Shown here piece after piece: positions 6,901-17,000 of a stretch of DNA of 64,000 nucleotides. The stretch's first letter is position 1. Each line of letters opens with the position of its first letter. This DNA comes from Croceivirga thetidis (GTDB taxonomy: Bacteria; Bacteroidota; Bacteroidia; Flavobacteriales; Flavobacteriaceae): assembly GCF_012272815.1 (NCBI RefSeq), contig NZ_JAAWWL010000002.1, positions 1,084,280 through 1,148,279 of the forward strand, in the 5' to 3' direction. The translations under genes were made by a program, and so were the position numbers. The notes beneath the pieces were generated by a model. It had not been told where the DNA came from. It searched no databases and worked only from the letters and a program-made list of their open reading frames with translations.

Positions 6901-9900
6901 TTACATATTTCTGCGATATTGACCACCAACTTCAAATAATGCAGAAGTAATTTGACCTAACGAACAGTATTTACTGACCTCCATCAATTCTTCAAATATA
7001 TTTTCATTGTTCACTGCAACACCTTGTAGTCTTTTCAGAAGGTCTTTTGTTTCGTTATTTGAGTGCAGGTTTTGCAAGGTTTGAATTTGATTCTCCTTTT
7101 CCTCTTTTGTTGCTCGAATGACTTCTTGCGGTATTATGGTTGGAGAGCCCTTGCTGCTTAGAAATGTATTGACCCCAATAATAGGGTATTGCCCATTGTG
7201 CTTTAACGTCTCATAGTGCAAGCTTTCTTCTTGAATCTTACCACGTTGGTACATGGTTTCCATAGCACCTAACACTCCTCCCCTTTCCGTAATTCGGTCA
7301 AATTCCTGAAGTACAGCTTCTTCTACCAATTCAGTCAATTCTTCAATGATAAAAGAACCTTGCAGCGGATTTTCGTTTTTGGCCAATCCCAGTTCTCGAT
7401 TTATGATTAATTGAATGGCCATTGCGCGACGCACCGACTCTTCAGTAGGTGTGGTAATCGCCTCGTCATAGGCGTTGGTATGTAGTGAATTGCAATTGTC
7501 ATATATGGCATAAAGGGCTTGTAACGTTGTTCTGATGTCATTGAAGTCAATTTCTTGGGCGTGCAAACTTCTTCCCGAAGTCTGTATGTGATATTTCAAC
7601 ATCTGTGCCCTAGGCCCAGCCCCATATTTCAACTTCATGGCCTTTGACCAAATACGTCTTGCCACACGACCTATAACTGCATATTCTGGGTCAATACCGT
7701 TTGAGAAAAAGAAAGAAAGGTTCGGACCAAACTTATCAATATCCATTCCACGACTTAAATAATACTCCACATAAGTAAAGCCGTTGGCCAAGGTAAACGC
7801 CAATTGGGTTATGGGATTTGCCCCGGCTTCTGCAATGTGATAGCCAGAAATAGAGACAGAATAGAAATTTCGAATATTTTTTTGAATGAAATAGTCTTGA
7901 ACATCACCCATTAATCGAAGGGCAAACTCAGTTGAGAAAATACAGGTGTTTTGAGCTTGATCTTCTTTTAGGATGTCAGCCTGTACCGTACCACGTACCT
8001 GTGAAATGGTCTCCTCCTTGATTTTATTATATACTTCGGAAGGAAGCACTTGGTCTCCTGTGACTCCCAATAACATTAATCCTAACCCATCATTCCCCTC
8101 TGGAAGGGCTCCTTGATACGATGGTCTGGTCTTTCCTTGATATATCTTAGCAATTTTAGCGTTCACGTCTTTTTCAAGACCATTCTCCTTGATGTATAAT
8201 TCACACTGTTGGTCGATGGCAGCGTTCATGAAAAAGGCCAGAAGCATTGGTGCAGGACCATTGATTGTCATGCTTACTGATGTTTTTGGGTCAGCCAAAT
8301 TAAAGCCGGAGTATAGCTTTTTAGCATCGTCAAGACAACAGATGGATACCCCAGCATTCCCAATTTTACCATAGATATCAGGGCGGTAATCGGGGTCGTT
8401 TCCGTAAAGTGTTACTGAATCGAATGCCGTGCTCAATCGCTTTGCTGGTTGGTCCAAACTTACATAATGAAACCTTCTATTAGTTCGTTCCGGACCTCCT
8501 TCGCCAGCGAACATTCGTGTTGGGTCCTCCCCTTTTCGTTTGAATGGGTATAGGCCCGCTGTGTACGGAAATTCACCCGGTACATTTTCTTGTAACAGCC
8601 AATTCAAAATGTCTCCCCAAGCAGCGAATTTTGGTAATGCAACTTTTGGAATCTGTTGGTGGGACAGCGAGGTGGTATGTGTCTCCATCTTGATTTCCTT
8701 GCCGCGGACCTCAAATCGATATTCTGGATTTTTATAACTGGCTAGGGTTTCTTGCCACAACAACAGTTTTTCCCAATTGTGGGGATTAAAGTTCATTTTG
8801 ACCTGGTCAAATTCTGCTATCAAGACCTTGGTCAAGTCTGGATTCTTAGTTTCACCTTTAAATGACAATCCGGATTTAGTAAGTTGAGGAGTTTGACCAG
8901 AAATTGTTTCTAACGACTTGTACAGACCATAAAGCTGATGGGCCACTTTTACCTGCACATCTGCCTCACTATCATATGCCCGATTGTTCTCTGATATTTC
9001 CGACAGGTAGCGAACCCGAGCTGGTGGAATAATAAAGATTTTTTCACTTTCGCCATCTTCTGAAAAAAACTTGGATTCAAGCTTGACCTCTGTTTTCTCA
9101 GATAGTGTTTTCATCACTCGTCCATAGAGCGTGTTCATACCAGGGTCATTGAATTGTGAGGCAATGGTGCCAAAAATGGGCAACTGCTCCTGTGGAATAT
9201 CCCACAGATTATTATTGCGCATGTATTGCTTACGTACATCACGCAAGGCGTCTTGAGCCCCTCTTTTATCGAATTTATTGATGGCTACTAAATCAGCAAA
9301 ATCAAGCATGTCGATTTTTTCCAATTGTGTTGCCGCTCCAAATTCTGGGGTCATTACATAAAGTGAAACATCAGAATGCTCTATAATTTCGGTATCGGAT
9401 TGCCCAATCCCCGATGTTTCAAGAATTATTAAATCGTATTCAGCTGCTTTCAACACTTCAACTGCTTCATTCACGTATTTTGAAAGTGCGAGGTTCGATT
9501 GTCGAGTTGCTAAACTGCGCATATAAACCCTAGGGTTGTTTATGGCATTCATTCGAATACGATCACCTAAAAGAGCTCCTCCGGTTTTACGTTTTGAAGG
9601 GTCTACTGAAATAATCCCCAATGTTTTGTGAGGAAAATCCATTAAAAAGCGGCGCACCAACTCATCAACTAAACTTGATTTTCCTGCACCACCTGTACCA
9701 GTGATTCCTAAAACAGGAATTTTGGAAGTCTTGTTCTTTTGATGGATTTTATCTAGTAAGGATTTGGAAACTTCGGGAAAGTTTTCAGCTGAAGATATCG
9801 TTCTAGCCACTGCGGTAGGCACCTTGTTGGCCAACTCTTCCAAACTAGAATTTAATTTATCACCGATAGGAAAATCGGCCTTTTCCACTAAATCATTAAT

Positions 9901-10305
9901 CATTCCCTGTAGGCCCAATTCACGCCCATCATCAGGAGAATAAATACGGGTTATTCCGTAGTCCATCAATTCTTTGATTTCGGTCGGGAGGATTACCCCG
10001 CCACCACCACCAAAAATCTTAATATGGCCAGCTCCCTTCTCTTGGAGCAGGTCGTACATGTACCGAAAATATTCGTTATGTCCGCCTTGGTAGGATGTCA
10101 TTGCAATAGCATTGGCATCTTCTTGAATGGCCGTATTGACCACTTCTTCAACACTCCTATCATGACCTAAGTGAATGACCTCACAACCCGTTGCTTGAAT
10201 AATGCGGCGCATAATATTTATGGATGCATCATGCCCATCAAATAAAGAGGCAGCGGTAACTATTCGAACCTTATTCTTAGGCTTATAGATTTCAGGAGCT
10301 TTCAT
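6901..10305 (-). CDS. icmF: Fused isobutyryl-CoA mutase (IcmF)
   Basis: This 1134-residue fusion has the IcmF order. The B12-binding domain (about 10-140) carries DGHDAS with lower-ligand His25 and a GGGGG loop at 99-103. A MeaB-like G3E GTPase chaperone (about 195-410) has P-loop GTGGAGKS at 203-210 and NKFD near 343. A linker leads to the acyl-CoA mutase barrel from about 555. Where methylmalonyl-CoA mutase has its substrate-selecting Tyr and Arg, this protein has Phe599 (PTRMFAG) and Gln785 (AQNTCIF), the isobutyryl-CoA type. It should interconvert isobutyryl-CoA and n-butyryl-CoA with adenosylcobalamin; related IcmFs also accept isovaleryl-CoA. The gene is complete, begins about 20 bp after a -7 element, and is followed 31 bp later by a TonB receptor. 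Confidence 0.92.
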   Translation of the reverse strand: MKAPEIYKPKNKVRIVTAASLFDGHDASINIMRRIIQATGCEVIHLGHDRSVEEVVNTAIQEDANAIAMTSYQGGHNEYFRYMYDLLQEKGAGHIKIFGGGGGVILPTEIKELMDYGITRIYSPDDGRELGLQGMINDLVEKADFPIGDKLNSSLEELANKVPTAVARTISSAENFPEVSKSLLDKIHQKNKTSKIPVLGITGTGGAGKSSLVDELVRRFLMDFPHKTLGIISVDPSKRKTGGALLGDRIRMNAINNPRVYMRSLATRQSNLALSKYVNEAVEVLKAAEYDLIILETSGIGQSDTEIIEHSDVSLYVMTPEFGAATQLEKIDMLDFADLVAINKFDKRGAQDALRDVRKQYMRNNNLWDIPQEQLPIFGTIASQFNDPGMNTLYGRVMKTLSEKTEVKLESKFFSEDGESEKIFIIPPARVRYLSEISENNRAYDSEADVQVKVAHQLYGLYKSLETISGQTPQLTKSGLSFKGETKNPDLTKVLIAEFDQVKMNFNPHNWEKLLLWQETLASYKNPEYRFEVRGKEIKMETHTTSLSHQQIPKVALPKFAAWGDILNWLLQENVPGEFPYTAGLYPFKRKGEDPTRMFAGEGGPERTNRRFHYVSLDQPAKRLSTAFDSVTLYGNDPDYRPDIYGKIGNAGVSICCLDDAKKLYSGFNLADPKTSVSMTINGPAPMLLAFFMNAAIDQQCELYIKENGLEKDVNAKIAKIYQGKTRPSYQGALPEGNDGLGLMLLGVTGDQVLPSEVYNKIKEETISQVRGTVQADILKEDQAQNTCIFSTEFALRLMGDVQDYFIQKNIRNFYSVSISGYHIAEAGANPITQLAFTLANGFTYVEYYLSRGMDIDKFGPNLSFFFSNGIDPEYAVIGRVARRIWSKAMKLKYGAGPRAQMLKYHIQTSGRSLHAQEIDFNDIRTTLQALYAIYDNCNSLHTNAYDEAITTPTEESVRRAMAIQLIINRELGLAKNENPLQGSFIIEELTELVEEAVLQEFDRITERGGVLGAMETMYQRGKIQEESLHYETLKHNGQYPIIGVNTFLSSKGSPTIIPQEVIRATKEEKENQIQTLQNLHSNNETKDLLKRLQGVAVNNENIFEELMEVSKYCSLGQITSALFEVGGQYRRNM

Positions 10306-10325
10306 GGGTTATTTTAAGATAATCA

Positions 10326-10333
10326 CAAATTTA
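10326..10333 (-). promoter_or_regulatory. -7 element of the icmF promoter
   Basis: The minus strand reads TAAATTTG, an exact TAnnTTTG match, 20 bp before the icmF ATG. It overlaps the outer arm of an inverted repeat at 10331-10370, so promoter control by a dyad-binding protein is possible. Confidence 0.5.
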
Positions 10334-10370
10334 GCGTTTAAATAAAGACACTTATTTAATTTTTCGCTAA
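10331..10370. promoter_or_regulatory. Nested inverted repeat upstream of icmF
   Basis: The inner arms TTAAATAA (10338-10345) and TTATTTAA (10352-10359) are perfect around a 6-bp centre. The outer arms TTAGCG (10331-10336) and CGCTAA (10365-10370) are also complementary, offset by a few bases. It overlaps the -7 element of icmF, the position expected of a repressor operator. No neighbouring regulator is present. Confidence 0.4.
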
Positions 10371-10444
10371 AAAATACCTCGTTAATTGAGAATTATCTAA
10401 AATATTGGTTGAAAGACAAGTCTTAGGTTACGACCGGTAAATTT

Positions 10445-10462
10445 CTAGTTTTCTAAAACTAG
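10445..10462 (-). terminator. Short hairpin at the end of pgmB (weak terminator)
   Basis: CTAGTTTT and AAAACTAG are perfectly complementary around two bases, and the stem covers the pgmB stop codon at 10459-10461. On the minus strand only AAATTT follows, so termination would be weak. Confidence 0.3.
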
Positions 10463-11124
10463 TTATCAAAGAGTTCGCCGAATGCAGATTTAACTTCAAA
10501 TAAGGTGGCTTCTTTCATGGTCTCAAAACGGACATCAGCATGACCGACCCGTTCCTCAGGACCAATACCAACACTATAAAAACCGCCAGCTTTTGCGGCA
10601 TCAACACCAGCCTCTGCATCTTCGTAAACAATGCATTGTTCTGGTTTTAATTTAAGTTGCTCTGCACCAAAAAGGAAAATATCTGGGGCCGGTTTACTTT
10701 TAGAAACACTGTTACCATCGCCGATAACATCAAAGAATTTGGTAGCCCCTAATTGCTTTAAAACCTTATTTGAATTTTTGCTTGCACTGCCCAGCGCCAC
10801 CAAAAAACCTTCTTGACGCAACAAGGTCAATAATTCTTGTGCCCCAGGCAAGTAATCATCAGGAGTCATTTGATCTAAGCTGGCGACATAAATATCATTC
10901 TTCAACGTAGCCAATTCCAATAATTTTTCTTCTGAAACCTCAGCGTTGTTATGTTCTCTGATGATATTAATGGAATCCATTCGAGAAACCCCACGAAGTC
11001 TTTCATTTACTTCACGGTCGAATTGCCAGCCCATATCATCTGAAAGTTTCTTCCAAGCCTGGAAATGTAATTCAGCAGTATCGGTTATTACGCCATCAAG
11101 GTCAAATATGAATCCTTTAATCAT
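10459..11124 (-). CDS. pgmB: Beta-phosphoglucomutase (HAD superfamily)
   Basis: This 221-residue HAD-superfamily enzyme interconverts beta-glucose-1-phosphate and glucose-6-phosphate. The catalytic loop FDLDGV places the nucleophile Asp8 and acid/base Asp10. The helical cap carries RLRGVSRMDS, matching the beta-PGM substrate-phosphate contacts. Motif II is GSASKNS, motif III the Lys in KSKPAPDIF, and motif IV is EDAEAG. Length is typical. The usual partners, a maltose, trehalose or kojibiose phosphorylase that makes beta-Glc-1-P, are not in this window, so here it is a stand-alone gene. A related sugar-phosphate HAD phosphatase cannot be fully excluded, but the Asp10/cap motif combination favours the mutase. 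Confidence 0.88.
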   Translation of the reverse strand: MIKGFIFDLDGVITDTAELHFQAWKKLSDDMGWQFDREVNERLRGVSRMDSINIIREHNNAEVSEEKLLELATLKNDIYVASLDQMTPDDYLPGAQELLTLLRQEGFLVALGSASKNSNKVLKQLGATKFFDVIGDGNSVSKSKPAPDIFLFGAEQLKLKPEQCIVYEDAEAGVDAAKAGGFYSVGIGPEERVGHADVRFETMKEATLFEVKSAFGELFDN

Positions 11125-11218
11125 TGGTCAAGTCTGGATTTTAAAGCTGCAATTTAGGACTAAATGGGAATTTTACCACAAAAATCCATCTTAGTTTTCA
11201 ATAGCTAAGATAGAGCGT

Positions 11219-11274
11219 GGTCAACCAAAAACGTAAAGTTGTTTTTGACCAATCCTGATGCTCAAAACAGGATT
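11219..11274 (-). terminator. Tandem hairpins between the barrel gene and pgmB
   Basis: AATCCTG (11251-11257) pairs with CAGGATT (11268-11274). Next to it GTTTTTGACC can fold back on GGTCA...AAAAC (11219-11250). Both lie about 100 bp downstream of the minus-strand barrel gene and could end its transcript, although a long T tract is absent. The rest of 11125-11374 shows no gene. Confidence 0.3.
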
Positions 11275-11374
11275 TTCAAATCAGAAATAAACTCCAATCA
11301 AGAAGAATTTAGAGAAAGAAAAGTCTAGGATTAATTTTCAAGCTAGTTATAAATACTAATTCCCTGTTGGATAA

Positions 11375-11998
11375 CTAAAACTTTTTCCCAACGCTCAAGA
11401 AGTATGATACAATTGTATCCTCATTCGTATCGCCCTGAAAACCTCCATTTATCCCAAGAAATAAGGAATTCCCGAAATTGCAACTATATCCCAATCTTAA
11501 TCCTGCCCCAACAGCAAAAGTCCTACCAGGTTCAATTCTAATTATATTTCTAACAGGAAATGGCAAATCAGTTATTGCTGGGAACAAGGTATCGTAACTA
11601 TCACTCAAGGAAGTCGCCTGATATCGCACTAATGGCAATAAAGAAACACCAAACTCATGGTTCGTTGTTTGAACAAAATTGTATTTTAATCCAAATATGA
11701 GCTGCATTCCTGAAGTTACCGTATGTAGGGAGGCGTCGATTAAATTTCCAGATTGATTTTCATAAAACAATTCAAAATCAGGTTTATCATTTAGGGTTCC
11801 TTCAAAACCAATTTGCAAATGCAATTTATTTGAAACGGATTGACCGTAAATAAAGCCGAATTGATAACCCGGTATGTCTCCAGTCCCATGAGTATTTAGG
11901 CCGGCAACAAATTCCAAGTTGAATTCAGAATTATTCTGTGCCTGTAAGGTGGAAATTGTTATTGATAAGCAAAACAAAATTTTGATAATTCGATTCAT
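11375..11998 (-). CDS. Predicted outer-membrane beta-barrel protein
   Basis: The protein has 207 residues with a signal peptide (MNRIIKILFCLSITISTLQAQ) and a mature chain of alternating amphipathic strands such as HLQIGFEGTL, GMQLIFGLKYNF and TFAVGAGLRLGY. It ends in an aromatic residue (SVGKKF), as barrel strands recognised by the Bam machinery do. The size suggests eight to ten strands. I recognise no specific family. It lies 60 bp downstream of a lipoprotein gene on the same strand, with a perfect 12-bp hairpin in the gap, so the two may be co-transcribed and may interact at the outer membrane. Function unknown. Confidence 0.7.
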   Translation of the reverse strand: MNRIIKILFCLSITISTLQAQNNSEFNLEFVAGLNTHGTGDIPGYQFGFIYGQSVSNKLHLQIGFEGTLNDKPDFELFYENQSGNLIDASLHTVTSGMQLIFGLKYNFVQTTNHEFGVSLLPLVRYQATSLSDSYDTLFPAITDLPFPVRNIIRIEPGRTFAVGAGLRLGYSCNFGNSLFLGINGGFQGDTNEDTIVSYFLSVGKKF

Positions 11999-12012
11999 CA
12001 GATTGATTTATA

Positions 12013-12039
12013 ACCAATACCGGATAATCCGGTATTGGT
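12013..12039. repeat. Perfect 12-bp hairpin between lipoprotein and barrel genes
   Basis: ACCAATACCGGA (12013-12024) and TCCGGTATTGGT (12028-12039) pair without mismatch around the 3-base loop TAA. No T tract follows on either strand. It lies in the 60-bp gap between two co-oriented genes, so it could be an mRNA-stabilising or processing hairpin that sets their relative expression. Confidence 0.7.
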
Positions 12040-12058
12040 CCTTTACATAAATTTAGTT

Positions 12059-13294
12059 TTAATTTCTTCTAATTTTGATTTTACCCAATGAATATTCTTG
12101 GGTTAAATCATCGGTAAACTGAATCAAACTTACTCCCAAATCATCATCATCCCTTTTAAAACTAACTTTTGCGGTTCCTCCAGGAAAAGCGGACACAGCA
12201 GGAGTATCACCTGATGCAGGTTTTGCGGCTCTACCAGGCAGAGTAATTGAAATTTCACCTGTTGGGCCTCCATCTACCTCAATCCACTTTTCGATATTGA
12301 AGTCTCCCAAATTGTTGAGATTCCAGTTAAATAAGAAAACATCATAGTCATACCACTTCTTATCCCTGAAATGTTTGCGTTTTACTTTCCCAAATGCCAG
12401 GTCTCTAATGACGGTTGCTGCAGAACCCTCAACACCTGCAACAACCATTCTAAATTCTAATTTGCCGGAAAACCAATGTTCTATTTCATTTAGGTCACTG
12501 GTAACTTGGAGTTCTCCGCCGAGTTCGGCTCGTCCATTCACCCTGGTATTCCGGGTCGAAGAACCTCCACCTCCACCTCCGCCAGTAGCGTAACAATCAT
12601 TTGAGTTTTTTTGATAGTTTTCCTCTCCACAAGGACCGACTACCAAACCAGTATTTTCACGTGCACCAATGACATAAACATCATTGTTCCATGCAAAATC
12701 CTCATTTATCATTTGGTTGTAGACCAAATCTCCATTTGCATTTAAAGTATATCCGGGAGCAGAATAATCATCGTTATAAGCACCTTTCAAAACGGCTATA
12801 GGTTCATTTAGATTTTTTGAGACATCATAATTCTTATTTGCAATTACCCTATCTTCTATTGTCTCTGCCTTGGGAAAGAAAACCATGGGTTCAATACTTG
12901 CATCAATGGACCTAATTTTAGAATCTAAGCGCCCTAGATTTTCAGATGATTTTGAAAATGCACCTCCTTTGGATTTAAATGCATCACTCACATCAACAAT
13001 ATTGACCAAATAATCATCACCCGCATTACTTTCATTCACCGATTCTTTGTAAATGTAATTTCTGAATTCTGCGTCTTTCGCCATTGTTAAGACTTCCTTC
13101 ATGATTTCAGAGTATTCCGTTATCAAAGATTCATCTGTAAATGAATTATTTGGAATCGACATTATTTGTTTTTCAAAACTCGCATTAACATCAAAGATTT
13201 GTTCAGAATCGATTATTTCTTCTTCGTTCTTTGAACAGGATATCACTAAAAGTAATATCGATGACACCAATAAAATGTGTGTATAGTATTTCAT
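12059..13294 (-). CDS. Lipoprotein of unknown function with poly-Gly linker
   Basis: This 411-residue predicted lipoprotein has a signal peptide ending in the lipobox VISC (Cys20) followed by the acidic tether SKNEEEII. Residues 21-230 are helix-rich, with no motif I know. Two Cys residues (GPCGEEN, NDCYATG) precede a run of seven glycines at about 239-245, an obvious flexible linker. The C-terminal 160 residues are strand-rich (VNGRAELGGELQVTS, KLEFRMVVAG, GEISITLPGRAAKP) and look like a beta-sandwich or binding domain. The preceding NDCYATGGGG pattern recalls other Bacteroidota surface proteins, but I cannot name the family. Its downstream neighbour is a putative barrel protein, suggesting an outer-membrane pair. 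Confidence 0.75.
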   Translation of the reverse strand: MKYYTHILLVSSILLLVISCSKNEEEIIDSEQIFDVNASFEKQIMSIPNNSFTDESLITEYSEIMKEVLTMAKDAEFRNYIYKESVNESNAGDDYLVNIVDVSDAFKSKGGAFSKSSENLGRLDSKIRSIDASIEPMVFFPKAETIEDRVIANKNYDVSKNLNEPIAVLKGAYNDDYSAPGYTLNANGDLVYNQMINEDFAWNNDVYVIGARENTGLVVGPCGEENYQKNSNDCYATGGGGGGGSSTRNTRVNGRAELGGELQVTSDLNEIEHWFSGKLEFRMVVAGVEGSAATVIRDLAFGKVKRKHFRDKKWYDYDVFLFNWNLNNLGDFNIEKWIEVDGGPTGEISITLPGRAAKPASGDTPAVSAFPGGTAKVSFKRDDDDLGVSLIQFTDDLTQEYSLGKIKIRRN

Positions 13295-13371
13295 AACATT
13301 ATTAAAAAATTATTCCTACTCTTTTCTGGCTTTTCGGTTTGCGCCTGTCTTCACCGCGATTTTGACGTTGT

Positions 13372-13401
13372 AAAGATGTATGGAGCAACAGTAAAAAACA
13401 A
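13372..13401 (-). promoter_or_regulatory. Candidate promoter of the lipoprotein/barrel pair
   Basis: On the minus strand TTG (13401-13399) is followed after 18 bp by TACATCTTT (13380-13372), close to the TTG-N19-TAnnTTTG pattern. It lies 77 bp upstream of the lipoprotein start. Confidence 0.35.
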
Positions 13402-13565
13402 CTGAAGTAAATCTGCTTTTATAAATCAAGAGTCGATATATATAAATTAAGAGATGGTATTTTAAAATTTTTCTCTTTGCATGATTACCAATACTAGTCT
13501 CCCAATGGAAATTGTTGGTCTAAGTACTTCTTCGAAATGGTTGGGTTGAAATTAGGTCAACCTCG

Positions 13566-13698
13566 CAATTTGAAATTGGAGCCGATTATTTGAATTCTGA
13601 CTTCAAATTTTTTTCTTGAATTTGAAGTATTTAAGGGTTTACTTGACATCATTTTTGTCAAGCAAGGTTTAAAATTTGTTTAAAGGCTGGCCTTTAAA
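13566..13698. repeat. Cluster of four inverted repeats in a gene-free gap
   Basis: The 13295-13941 gap holds no convincing gene but has several perfect inverted repeats in a row: CAATTT-G-AAATTG (13566-13578), CTTCAAATT/AATTTGAAG (13601-13627), CTTGAC/GTCAAG (13642-13662) and TTTAAAGGC/GCCTTTAAA (13679-13698). A further one, ATCAAAGC/GCTTTGAT, lies at 13855-13873. They are unrelated in sequence. A structured RNA or remnants of mobile DNA are both possible. Confidence 0.5.
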
Positions 13699-13880
13699 GT
13701 TGAGATTAAATCAATTGCAAATACCTTAAGTCAAAAAATAAAAATCAATGCTTATAAAACCAAAAGTCCAGAACGAAATTCAGTTTGTTACCCGAGTTTT
13801 TAAGTCTTGGGGTGACCTGATTCACTTTATGCAACTAGAATAGATTTGCTGCAAATCAAAGCTAAGCTTTGATTAATACC

Positions 13881-13928
13881 AAAAAGAAAAAGTTCTCTTT
13901 AGAAAGTAACCTTTCAGTGAGAACTTTT
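13881..13928 (-). terminator. Terminator of tRNA-Pro
   Basis: On the minus strand AAAAGTTCTC pairs with GAGAACTTTT, an inner GAAAG/CTTTC stem extends the hairpin, and TTTTTCTTTTT follows. It begins about 14 bp after the tRNA 3' end and is a strong intrinsic terminator. Confidence 0.8.
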
Positions 13929-13941
13929 CAGCTTTAGCTTG

Positions 13942-14015
13942 TCGGGATGACTGGATTCGAACCAGCGACCACACGCACCCCATGCGTGTACGCTACCAGA
14001 CTGCGCCACATCCCG
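13942..14015 (-). tRNA. tRNA-Pro (anticodon GGG)
   Basis: The minus strand folds as a tRNA. The 7-bp acceptor stem is CGGGATG with CATCCCG, with discriminator A at 13942. The D arm contains GGCGCAGTCTGGTAGCG. The anticodon stem CACGC/GCGTG carries loop ATGGGGT, giving anticodon GGG (reads CCC/CCU proline codons). The T loop is GGTTCGAATCC. CCA is not encoded. It has its own -7 element just upstream and a terminator downstream. Confidence 0.97.
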
Positions 14016-14027
14016 TATTTTGGTTCG

Positions 14028-14035
14028 CAAAAATA
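14028..14035 (-). promoter_or_regulatory. -7 element of tRNA-Pro
   Basis: The minus strand reads TATTTTTG, an exact TAnnTTTG match, 12 bp before the mature tRNA 5' end. This leaves room for a short 5' leader, so the tRNA need not depend on read-through from the adhesin gene. Confidence 0.5.
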
Positions 14036-14071
14036 GAAATTAAATATCGAAAAAAATGTAAGTTTTGACTA

Positions 14072-17000
14072 TTAACGATAGAGCGTAAAATGACCAACCC
14101 AACGTTGATTTCTTTTATCATTCGCATTCACTACATACCAATAATCGCCGGTAGGTAGTTCTGCTCCTTCGTATCTGCCATCCCAACCTTCAACATCTTT
14201 TAAGTTGGCTACCACTCTCCCATAGCGGTCGTAGATTTTCACTTCTATATTTGGGAAGAACTGACTGTTTTCTACTCGCCATTCTTCGTTCATTACATCA
14301 CCATCTGGGGTAAAGAAATCAGGCAGCTGTGGCATTTCGTTAAACTCGTAGGGTATCATAAGGTTAACGACACATCCAAGCCTATCATGTACTTCAACTT
14401 GAATGGTCTGGCTCTCCAATGGAATATAGACATTATCATTCCCGTATGATTCACCGTTAAAGAAATACTCGTAATCACCAAATCCACCAAAGGCAATTAC
14501 ACTTATCTCATTCGGGCTCACTTGTCCAAAATCAGCCGTTAAGGGTAGGTACTCCTTAATCTCAAATTCAGTGAAGGTGACACATCCATTTTTATGATAA
14601 ACATAAACGATATGCTCGCCTGCTGGTAAATCTCCCCAGACCGATTGCTCGGTAGCCAGGGATATGTCATCAACATCTAAAGAAAATAAAACTTCACCTC
14701 TTAAGGCATCATTCGTTAACTCAATAGCCGTTGTATTATTGGGAAATATTCCCTCACAACCGTACTGTACAATTGATTCTGCTATTAAGTCAACTCCTAT
14801 ACCAATCTCAACGGCCACATTGGTTTCACAACCTGCTGCATCCCTGATAAAAATCACTAATGTTTCACCACCAGGTAGCCCTTCAAAGAACATGGAATCA
14901 TTGCGTTCGAAATTAGCTGGGTCATTGGTGTTGATGCTGGTGAAATAGGGTGCTGTACCTCCCGTAATATTTAAGGTTACCGTTCCATCGGCATCACCTA
15001 AACAAGTTTCTGGCGTTGAGCTTGCCATACTGGCAACCAGTTCCTCAGGCGCGGTTATCGTAATAGTCCTTGTAATGGTGCAACCCAACTCATCTTGAAT
15101 GATTATATCGTATTGTCTTGGTGCGAGGTCTTCAAAAATTCTTCGGTTTGGATTAGTTGGGTCATTGCCCTCGAAAAACTCACTGAGGTTGTCAGAAATG
15201 GAATAGCGTATTCTACCGGTACCGCCACTGGCTTCTAAAACGACCTGACCATCGGTTTCGCCAAAACAAGTGGGCGATTGCGTTTCTAAATACTCCAATA
15301 CCAATGGTGGTCTTGGTTCGATTACAATTGGTGGTGAAATGGCCTCACAACCACCACTACGGGCATAAACAAAATATGTCCCAGCGGCTAAGTTCCTGAA
15401 TATTCCGGAATCTTGTTCATTTCTTACTGTATTGGTGGTGGTAGGATTCGGGGGTGTATCTGAATTTAGAAGTGTATATCTGTAATTTCCGATTCCACCA
15501 AAGGCTTCTGAACGAATGATTCCAGTTGATTCGCCGGCACAGTTGATCGTGGCGTTTGTCAAATCCAAGTCAATTACCAATGGTGCAGCGGCATCCAATG
15601 AAATTTGATTGGAACGTTCGAAAGGACATCCATTTGAGTTTTGCACGTCATATTGAAATGGTCCTGGGTCAATATTCACATCAGCAGTAATTTCAACACT
15701 AACAAGACCTGCACCGAATGGTTGGAATGCATCCGTGGTACCTGAACGTCGGTAGAAATAATCAACTCCAAGCTCTGGATTGGTTACCGTCAATTCCATT
15801 CTACCCAAATCTCCACAGCCTGGCGGTTGTAACTCGACCAACTCGGCTTCTACAATTTCTGGATCCTGTACGGTAATTGGTACCGTGATATAACTACAGT
15901 TCCAACCATCAAAAACAGTAATCGTGTAATCACCAGCAGAAAGATTATTAAATGTTGGTGTAGTTTGTAGTCCACTATCAGAACCATCTGTCAATCTATT
16001 TAATTGAAATAAGTAATTACCTACCCCCTGACCTCCAGAAATATTGAATGCTTCTATACTTCCATTATTATCATTATTACATAGCAATGGATTGACAACT
16101 TGAATATCTGCATAAATAGGTGTCGGAAAGCTTAATGTAATCGTTTCTGAAACCTCACACCCATTAATATCCCTCGTGTTTACTGTGTAACTTCCATCAT
16201 TTAGATTTGAAAAAATGGCATCAGTATTCGGATAATCAACCAAAATCGTAACCCCATCGGGTGCAACTAATTGATACTCGTAAGAACCCCATCCGCCGTC
16301 ACCGGCCACAGTAATCTCTCCCAAACCTGGGGTAGCACAAGTCACCTCAGCTGTCTGGGTAACCGTTACTGTCAATGCTCTATCTGGAGAACGAATAGTT
16401 GCAACATTACTTGTAACATCACAAAAGGGAGCATCCATAGCTTCGATATAAACAATCATGTTACCAGCAGGAAGTCCTCCAATGATTTCTGGGCTGTTAA
16501 TCGGAGCATTTGTATCAAAGCTTCCCGTTACGCCAGTAGATGTCTCAACTCCTGTATTATCCCTAGAAAACACCTCGTAATTGTAAAGTCCACTATAATT
16601 TGAAATATCAAGACTTATTTCCCCATCATTACCTCCAAAACATGAAACTGGTCTTACCTCGGCAATGGTAGCATCGATAGTATTGAATTCAGGAACATTA
16701 ACTATTGAAGTAAGGTAAATACAACTACCAGAAGTCAAATCAGTAACGGCAAAAATGTAATCACCCGGGACACTAATGGGCCAATTAACCCTATCTGTGC
16801 CACCTGAATTTCTGGCAGGTTCAGACCCCAATGGTAAAAGTTCCACTTCGTAATTACCTGATCCTTGGTCAACAATGATATCAATAGAACCTGGGTCAAC
16901 CCCTGCGCCCGTAGCATCACAACTAATAGGGCTAACATTAAAACTAAAGGTTAAATCGGAAGGTGCATTTATTGTTATGGCAGATGAAAATTCGCAGCCA

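Noticed and set aside
10306-10458. Cobalamin riboswitch before icmF or the TonB receptor
   Set aside because: The gap is only 153 bp and shows no recognisable B12-box or long leader; the receptor has no leader at all.
12640-12680. CACGTG core near 12660 as a parS site (another at about 17770)
   Set aside because: Flanks do not match the parS palindrome and both lie inside genes.
16271-16603. Open frames antisense to the adhesin gene, here and at several other points in 14072-22390
   Set aside because: The adhesin frame explains the composition; these are shadow frames of repetitive coding DNA.
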